A model generated the notes under the pieces. It saw only the letters and a program-made list of their open reading frames with translations, did not search any database and was not told the origin of the DNA. A stretch of DNA of 64,000 nt from CAIZGX01 sp964385405 (GTDB lineage: Bacteria > Bacteroidota > Bacteroidia > Flavobacteriales_D > Sanyastnellaceae): positions 1 through 64,000 of the forward strand of contig CAYLOT010000002.1 in NCBI GenBank assembly GCA_964385405.1, in the 5' to 3' direction. Of the stretch, positions 36,001 through 45,000 are shown piece by piece. The translations under genes and the position numbers were made by a program. The first letter of the stretch is position 1; every line of letters begins with the position of its first letter.

Positions 36001-39000
36001 GTAATAAGAGAAGTCGGAGAATTTACTGCGCAATTGGCACCGCTTTGCGTAACAACACAGTAATAATATACATTGCCAGTTTGGTTAACAGGCGGGGTGT
36101 ATGTTGAAGTATTAGCGCCTAATATTTGAGTACCTGAAGTATTGCCGCTAGTCGTATTTGAATACCATTGATAGGAAGAAGTTCCCTCGCCATTTGAAAC
36201 GGCTACAGAAATTGGTACCACCGACCCTGCGTTTTGGCAATATGAAGCTCCCGTTGAAATAGTTGCCGTGGGGTCAGCCACTACAATTACTGAAGCATTG
36301 GCTGAAGTTATTGCATCACAACCAGATCCTGATAAGTTAATTGCAACGTAATAATCATAAACACCTGTAGATTGAAAGTTAGGTGGTGTATATGAACTCC
36401 CATTGGCACCTGGAATAGCAGCATTGATTGTTGCGTTGTACCATTGGTAACTTGGAAGTCCGGTTCCTCCGCTATAGTTTACTGCTATAGGAGAAGGTAT
36501 ACTGCCACCTTCACAAATTGTTTGCGTTGCAAGCGGTTGTGTTGTAATTGTAGGGTCAGGAAGAACCACGACTTCAGCGATATTAGAGCTTATCATTGAA
36601 CATCCGCCATCAGCAGAAAATGAAATGATGCAGTAATAGTACACAGTACTAAAATTTGCAGAAGGCGGGGTAAACGACGAGGTTGTTTCTTCGTCAATAA
36701 GAGTTCCCCCGTTATAGGTGTTCGTTGTGTTAGAATACCATTGATATGTAGGAGTTCCTGTTCCGTTACTATAGGCAACGTTCAGTTGTGTTGTTGCTCC
36801 GCCAACACATACCGACTGTGTTGGTAGTGGTTGTGTTGTGAATGTAGGAGCTGGAGTAACAGTAATAAGAGAAGTCGGAGAATTTACTGCGCAATTGGCA
36901 CCGCTTTGCGTAACAACACAGTAATAATATACATTGCCAGTTTGGTTAACAGGCGGGGTGTATGTTGAAGTATTAGCGCCTAATATTTGAGTACCTGAAG
37001 TATTGCCGCTAGTCGTATTTGAATACCATTGATAGGAAGAAGTTCCCTCGCCATTTGAAACGGCTACAGAAATTGGTACCACCGACCCTGCGTTTTGGCA
37101 ATATGAAGCTCCCGTTGAAATAGTTGCCGTGGGGTCAGCCACTACAATTACTGAAGCATTGGCTGAAGTTATTGCATCACAACCAGATCCTGATAAGCTG
37201 ATTGCTACGTTGTAATCAGAAATCCCAGTAGAGAGAAAGTTTGGTGGTGTATATGAACTGTTATTTCCTCCGGGAATTGCAGTATTGTTGGTTGCGGTGT
37301 ACCACTGGTAGGTTGGAAGTCCAGTTCCTCCGCTGTAGTTTACAGATAAAGGTGTAGGTATGCTACCTCCGACACAAATTGTTTGCGTTGTAAGGGGCTG
37401 CATTGAAATTGTTGGATCAGGCAGAACGACAACTTCCGCGATGCTAGAAGTAATCATTGAACATCCGCCTGAGCCCGAAAAAGAAACGACACAATAGTAA
37501 TAGGTATTGCCAACTTGACTTGTGGAGGGGGTAAATGTAGATGCGTTTTCATTTGGAATTGCAATTCCGTTCGTGTAATTGTTAAATGTGTTAGAATACC
37601 ATTGATAGTTGGGTGTGCCATTTCCGTTGCTATACTGAACATTCAAAGGACTAATGGTTCCGTCCACACAAACAGTTTGGTAAGGAATAGGCTGAACAAC
37701 AAAAGTGGGTGAGGCTTGAACAGTTATAGTATAGGAATTGGTTGGACCAGGGCACGAAAAATTACCTATGCTTATTATTGGGGTGTATGTAATTGTAGAG
37801 AAAATAGGATTTGTTGAATTGTTTATTGCAGTGAATGCAGGAATACTTCCGACACCGCTATTCATCAATCCAATGTTTGAATTTGAATTAGTCCAACTGA
37901 AATTAGTAGCGTTTCCGGTAAGTAAATTTTGAGGAACGGATACCCCATTGCAAATTGTGATGTTTGGACTTACATTCGAGCTCGGTGAGGGTAATACAGA
38001 GATATTAAATGTTGTCGAATTCCCTGGGCATGTGACACCGTTTAAGGTGTACGAAGATTGAACTTCAATATTACTAATGGTGATTTGAGTAGAATTATTG
38101 AGAGTCTGAAAGCTGTTTATTGATGAGTTTCCACTACTTGGAAGTCCGATGCTTGTATTGTCATTTGTCCAACTGTAAGAGGTTCCTGTTCCAGTTATGG
38201 GAATGAATTGAGTAAAATCTTGATTGCAATAGAATTGGTTCGAAATTGAATTTACTGTTGTTGTGGGAAGAATGGTGATGTTAAATGTTTCAGAAGCTCC
38301 GAAACAGCTTAAGTTTGATTGTGTAATTACAGGCGTTACAGTAATCGTAGACACAACTGGATTACTTGAGGAATTATTGACTCCATTGAAAAGCGGAATA
38401 TTTCCTGTGCCAGAATTTCCCAGGCCAATAGCAGGAAATGAATTTGTCCAGTTGTAGTTTGCTGATGGATATGGACTTGAAAAGACAATTTCATTTATGT
38501 TGTTGTTATTACAGCTGGTTTTGTCTGTTATTGATTCTATAGATGGAGTTGGAAGAATACTTATTTCAAAATCAACCGCATCACCTGGGCAGTTGACCCC
38601 ATTATTATTGTATGAAGGAGTGACTTGAAAATATGATACTTCATTCGCAAAGGAATTATTCGATCCAATAAAATTGATTATTCCACTTCCATTATTTCCT
38701 AATCCGTTAGCGGAATTAGAATTACTCCAATTGTATGTTACGTTCGAATTAATATTACTACTGAAAACGACATTTATAAAATCACCTTCACAGTAAGTAT
38801 TTGAGGAAACGGGATTAATTATTGGTAACGGATTTACGGTAATAGTTGCATTAACAGGTGCACCGGAACAGGTTTGTGCATTTGTTGTTAGAGTTGGTGT
38901 TACGGTAATTAGCCCCTGTGCAGGAGTTGTTCCATTATTTAATCCCAAGAACGAAGGTATATTGCCGCTGCCGCTTGCTGGAAGGCCAATGCCGATGTTA

Positions 39001-42000
39001 GTATTGCTCCAATTGAAATTAGTTCCTAAATAATCAGCTTGAAAAATAACTTCTGAGGTATTAGAGTTAGCGCAAATAGTTTGATTTGAAATTGAACTTA
39101 TGGTAGGAGTTGGGAAAACTACTATTGAGAAAACTACTGTAGAGCCAACGCAGGTATCTCCCGCATTAACGTATAATGCCGTTACCGAAATGTTGGAGGT
39201 AATAGGAGAGGAAGAACTATTCTGAGCTAAGAAAGAAATTGGACCTTCTCCATTTGATGGTAGGCCAATTGAAGTGTTGCTATTGGTCCATTGATAGACT
39301 GTATTTGCAATATTATTTGTAGTCAAAAATGGAATGGATAAGTTGGACAGAGCGCATATTTCCATATTTGAAATATCTTGAAGCACAGGAACAGGATTAA
39401 TTATTATTCCAACCTGAATGGATTGACCAAAACAAGTAATGTTATTATGCGTGTACTCCGGCGTATAGCTAATTGTAGCGCTATTTGCCTGATTGGTGTT
39501 GTTGAAACCCAAAAAGGAATTGATAGCACCTGTGCCACTTGAAGGCAGACCAATGGAAGTATTATTATTATTCCAGCTGAATATAGTCCCGGGTACAGGT
39601 CCGCTAGGGGAAATGGTGTTAGTCAGATCACCCAAACACAATGATTGGCTTGTTATAGGCGCAATAATGGGCATTGGATTCACAGTAATGTCGAAAGCTA
39701 TGTTACCGCCATTGCATGTCACGCCATTGTTTGTATAGGTTGGTGTTACTGAGACCGTTCCTGAAATAGGGAATAAACTGGTATTAGTAGAGGTAAAATA
39801 ATTTGACCCATTACCAGTTGATGACATACCTATGCTAGGATTTGTGTTCGTCCAAACGTAATCAGTTCCTGGACCAATTATCGGATTAATGCTCGAATAT
39901 AAATTAGAAGCAGTTTGAGTTGCGCAAACGGTGTATGATGAAATCGGAACAACATCAGGTAAAGGATTGATGGTAACAGCGAAATAAACAGTATTTCCTG
40001 AGCAGCTTTGATTGTTGTTTGTAAATACTGGCGTCACAAGAAAGTTTGAGGTTAAAGGTTGATTACCTCCATTTGTTGCAAGAAATGACAATCCATTTTC
40101 ATTGGCCGAAACTATGCCTGTTGAAGGAACACCAATAAGCGTGTTGTCATTGGAATAATTGTAAGAAACATTCCCTCCAATATTGGAATTAAATGGAACA
40201 AACCCTTGAGAAGCCTCACAAAAAACAAATAGTTCTGGGTCGAATAAGTTCATTGAAGGAGTTGGGTTCACGAAAATATTGAAGCTTAAGCTAGTACCGC
40301 TGCAAGACACTCCACTGTTTGTGTAAATTGGAGTGTAACTTAACTGAGTTGAAATGACGCTCGTAGAATTGTTCAAGGCAACGAAACTTGGTATAGAGTT
40401 CCCAGTTCCGTTTAATACAAGATTTCCGATACTCGAATTGTTGAAACTCCACTGAAAAGTGGTGTTCTGTTCGTTCGAGCCTAATAGAACTAAAGATGTT
40501 GTTTCTTGATTACAAAATGTTAAATCTGAAATAGGTAAAGCAATTGGGATTGGATTTACAATCACACTCGCAAAATCAGATAGAATGGAATTACATCCTC
40601 CTCCAATTAAATCAATTTGACAGTAGTAGTATGTCGTCCCAACAATATTCGATGGTGGAGTGAAGCAATTTGAATTTGCGTTTGAAATTGGCACGCCGCC
40701 CGAAGTTGAAGCAAATGAATTACTGTACCATTGATACTGCGGTGTGCCTGTGCCGTTAATAAATGTCACACACATTTGGGAGGGTTGCCCATTTTGACAA
40801 ACAACACTTGACATTGGTTGTGAAGTAAAAATTGGACCTTGAGTTATGGTTACGGAGCTGCTTGCACTCGCTACAGAACAACCTGATATCGGTGTTGTTA
40901 CGAGACAATAGTAGTAAAATGTGCCAATATTATTAGTTGGCGGTACAAAAGATGTTGTATTTGCTCCAGAAATAGGTGAGCCACCTGTATTTGAATTAGT
41001 CGAATTCGAATACCATTGATACTGTAAGGCACCTGTTCCCCCGCTCGCATTAACGGTTAGAACACTTGGCGCTGCGTTTTGACATAATGTCTGAATAGAA
41101 AGAGGCTGATTATTAATTATTGGATCAGGAACTACAATAACAGTCGAAATTTCAGATGTTACACTCCCGCAACCATTTCCGGAATCCGTGATTGTACAAT
41201 AAAAATAATAAGTTCCTTCCGAAGAGAACAGTTGAGGGCTTAAAGTAGATGTTGTTGCTCCAGAAATAGGGATTCCACCCGAAGTTGAAGGGGAAGTATT
41301 GCTGTACCATAGATAACTGAAGTTTCCACTGCCTGTTCCTGGCTGAACGGCAACACTTAAAGCTGCTGAGCTACCTCCAACACAGATTGTTTGAGAATTT
41401 AATGGTTGAGCTGATAATGTGGGGTCTGGTGATATAATTACGGAGGCTGAATTCGATAGAGTACTAGCACACCCACCTTCATTAAAAATTATTTCGCAAT
41501 AATAGTAATACGTGCCTGTGTTAGAGGAACTTGGGGTGTAACAATTTGAGTTTGAATTTGATATAACTATCCCTCCGGTGTTCGTATTACTCGAGTTACT
41601 ATACCATTGGTACGTTGGAGTTCCGAGGCCATTTGAGTACGTAACACACAAAGGTTGCATAATGCCACCAATGCAAGCATTTGATGGTGTTGGCTGTGAG
41701 CTTATAGTAGGATTTGGAGTAATTAGAATTTGACTAATGCTACTCGCTACAGAACAATCTGATATCGGTGTTGTTACGAGACAATAGTAGTAAAATGTGC
41801 CAATATTATTAGTTGGCGGTACAAAAGATGTTGTATTTGCTCCAGAAATAGGTGAGCCACCTGTATTTGAATTAGTCGAATTCGAATACCATTGATACTG
41901 TAAGGCACCTGTTCCCCCGCTCGCATTAACGGTTAGAACACTTGGCGCTGCGTTTTGACATAATGTCTGAATAGAAAGAGGCTGATTATTAATTATTGGA

Positions 42001-45000
42001 TCAGGAACTACAATAACAGTCGAAATTTCAGATGTTACACTCCCGCAACCATTTCCGGAATCCGTGATTGTACAATAAAAATAATAAGTTCCTTCCGAAG
42101 AGAACAGTTGAGGGCTTAAAGTAGATGTTGTTGCTCCAGAAATAGGGATTCCACCCGAAGTTGAAGGGGAAGTATTGCTGTACCATAGATAACTGAAGTT
42201 TCCACTGCCTGTTCCTGGCTGAACGGCAACACTTAAAGCTGCTGAGCTACCTCCAACACAGATTGTTTGAGAATTTATTGGTTGGCTTGATATTAATGGA
42301 TCGGGCACAACAATTGCTGCGATATTATTCGAAGTTATTGTACTACATAATGTGCTTGATGGAAAAGTTACAACGCAGTAATAATAAATTGTACCAACAA
42401 CCGTAGCAGGGGGGGTGTAGCTCGATGAAGTTGCGCCAGGAATTATTACTCCGCCGGAACTAATAGGATTAACATTTGAATACCATTGATAGGAAGGCAA
42501 TCCAGGGCCTAAATAACTAACTGTAACACTTAATGCATTGAAAGTTCCATCGAGACAAACAGTAGGTGGCTGAACGGGTTGTGAAATAAAAGAGGGTTGC
42601 GGATAAACTGTAACCGTTTGATTGCAAGTAGAGGAACAGTTTGGAACGGGTGTCGTAGTTCCAGGAATTAGAGGATTTACCACTAGTGTAATCGGGAAGT
42701 TAAGTGCAGCCAAATTGGGTCCAACAGTAGTATTGTTTAACGTTATCGTTGGGTTAACTGCCGTTGCTGTTGCTATAGAGGAAGTGCCTCCAGCTGGATT
42801 TGCCACAGACCAATTGTATGCTAATGCTAATGGTGTATTCCCACAAGATGGCCCTGTTGTGTTGTTTGTTATGTTTGTGACGAGCGGGGTGCACGAATTG
42901 TTTGGGTTAACACTGAAAGAACAGGAAGGGGGGGGCACGACGCAAATTGTTTTTTGAAGTGTTGAAGTCCCACAAGCATTCTGATATTTTTGGGTGATAA
43001 TATAGGTTCCCGGAACTGTAAAAGTAACAGTGGCCGAGCTACTTGCGGGGGTAATATTTCCCCAATTTGATTGAGGAAATCCAGGCGCACCAATACTACC
43101 GCTGACAGTCCAGCCCGTTGTAGGCGTGATGGTGTAGTAATACCCTCCTGTATTGACGCAAGAAAATGGAGCGTTGTTGTTAGGGCCGGTAATGGCGTTT
43201 CCTGAAGTTCCTGTATTCGTCAAGGTAACGGATGAGTTTACACAAATATTTGTTGCTGATGTATTAAAATTAGCAATTGGACTTTGCGAAACGACGATGG
43301 GAGATACTGTACTAGTTGTGGTTCCGCATGCATTAGCTGCTTGAATTACAGCGAAGAAAGTGTTCGCAGGGTAACCAATTGGATTTTGCCCACACGAGGA
43401 AGAATTGAAAGTGTAAGGAACAATTTGGGTGCCGTTTAAGTCAAAGAAAGTAGCATAGGCAGCACTGTTAGGCGCATTTGGCAATGATGTTGGGACATCA
43501 CTAACTCCGATGGTATAAGAAGTGCCAGTTGTATTTGGGGTGTTGGTTGACGGGTTTATGGTAGAAACAGTGAAGTTTACAGTTTGCCCCGTACAAAGTC
43601 CAACTGAGTTAGAAACGCCACCGGCCACATAAGGATTTGATCCTGTGTAGATATTGAAAGTGTCTAATACTGAACATCCATTAAGAACTCCTGTAATCGT
43701 GAAATAGTTATTTCCAATATTCAAGGGTATCTCAATAGGCGCATCCAAAGGAAATGACACTTGCGGTTGTGTGCTATTTGAGAAAAAATATAATGCATTG
43801 GAGCCAAAAGGAATCATGTTGTATATACTGGCTATATTTCCACTGGACGCATTCCCACATAGGGTATATGTAAGAGTGTTTTCATAATTGTTCGAGGGTA
43901 GTGGTGTTGACGCGACTTCTACAAATGGGTCGAGAACTTGTATTGTAGGGATACTGATATTTTGTATGCTAGATGTAACCGAGCATCCAAAGGAATTTGT
44001 AGCGGTAACAGACAGGCCGTATGATCCTCCATTATTAAAAATGAGATTTGGTGATGACGTATTTCCACCAATAAGATTAGTTCCGGAGTTAGGAGTTACG
44101 TGCCAAGTATATGTATAGCCTGCACTTGGAGTAAAACTTGAGATTGGCACAGAAACACCCGGGCAGCCTGTCGAAGGAATTGCAAATGTTGGGGCAGTGG
44201 GGCTGGGATTTACGACAACTTGAATCTGGTCAGTGTCAGCGCAGCCATTCACTACCGCTGTTCCGGTAAATGTGTATGTTATGCCAGGTGATAAGTTACT
44301 AAATGAAGGGTCAGCTTGAGACGAGTTTGCTGAAGCTGGAGTGCTCACCCAAGTATACGAAACTGTTGAACCGTTCGGAGCGTTAGTTACTGTTGAATTT
44401 ATGTTGGCTGATGTTCCTTGACAAATTGTAATGTCGGGACCAGCGTCGAGATTTAAGTAATTCACAGTAACCTGAACGATATCACAACCGATGTAAATAT
44501 TCCCATTGTTTGTTGCAGTGGCCGTTACTGCGAAATTGTATGATCCAGTTGGAAGTCCCGAAAAGGTGGGATTTGCTAGATTGGAGTTTGTTCCCGGAAT
44601 ATTCGGTATGCTGCTCCATTCATAGGTTACAATACTCCCATTAGGTGCATTGGATAATGATGTGTTAATTGTTGCGTTGGAGCCCTGACAAATTGTAAGG
44701 TCGGCACCTGCATCAACATCAAAATTGTTGTTTCCGCCATTCGGTTGATCAACATCGATATTGTCAGATTCGGAGCAAGAGCTTCCAGCATAGGTCACTG
44801 TTACTGTGTAGGTTCCGTCTTGTGTGTCACCGAAATTTTGGATGGTGTAACTACTTCCTGTTGCACCTTGAATTGTATTAGTGCCGCCATTTCCGTTAGG
44901 GTTGAATTGCCAAGTGAAAATGGGAATACCGCCACCTGTTGGACCTCCTGTAATTGAAGCTGTTAATGTAACGCTTGTCCCATTACAAGCTAGAATATCC

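Noticed and set aside
34850..42600. The repeat arrays as a CRISPR or mobile element
   Set aside because: The repeats are in-frame protein-domain repeats of several hundred bases with no short palindromic repeat, spacer pattern, cas gene or transposase.
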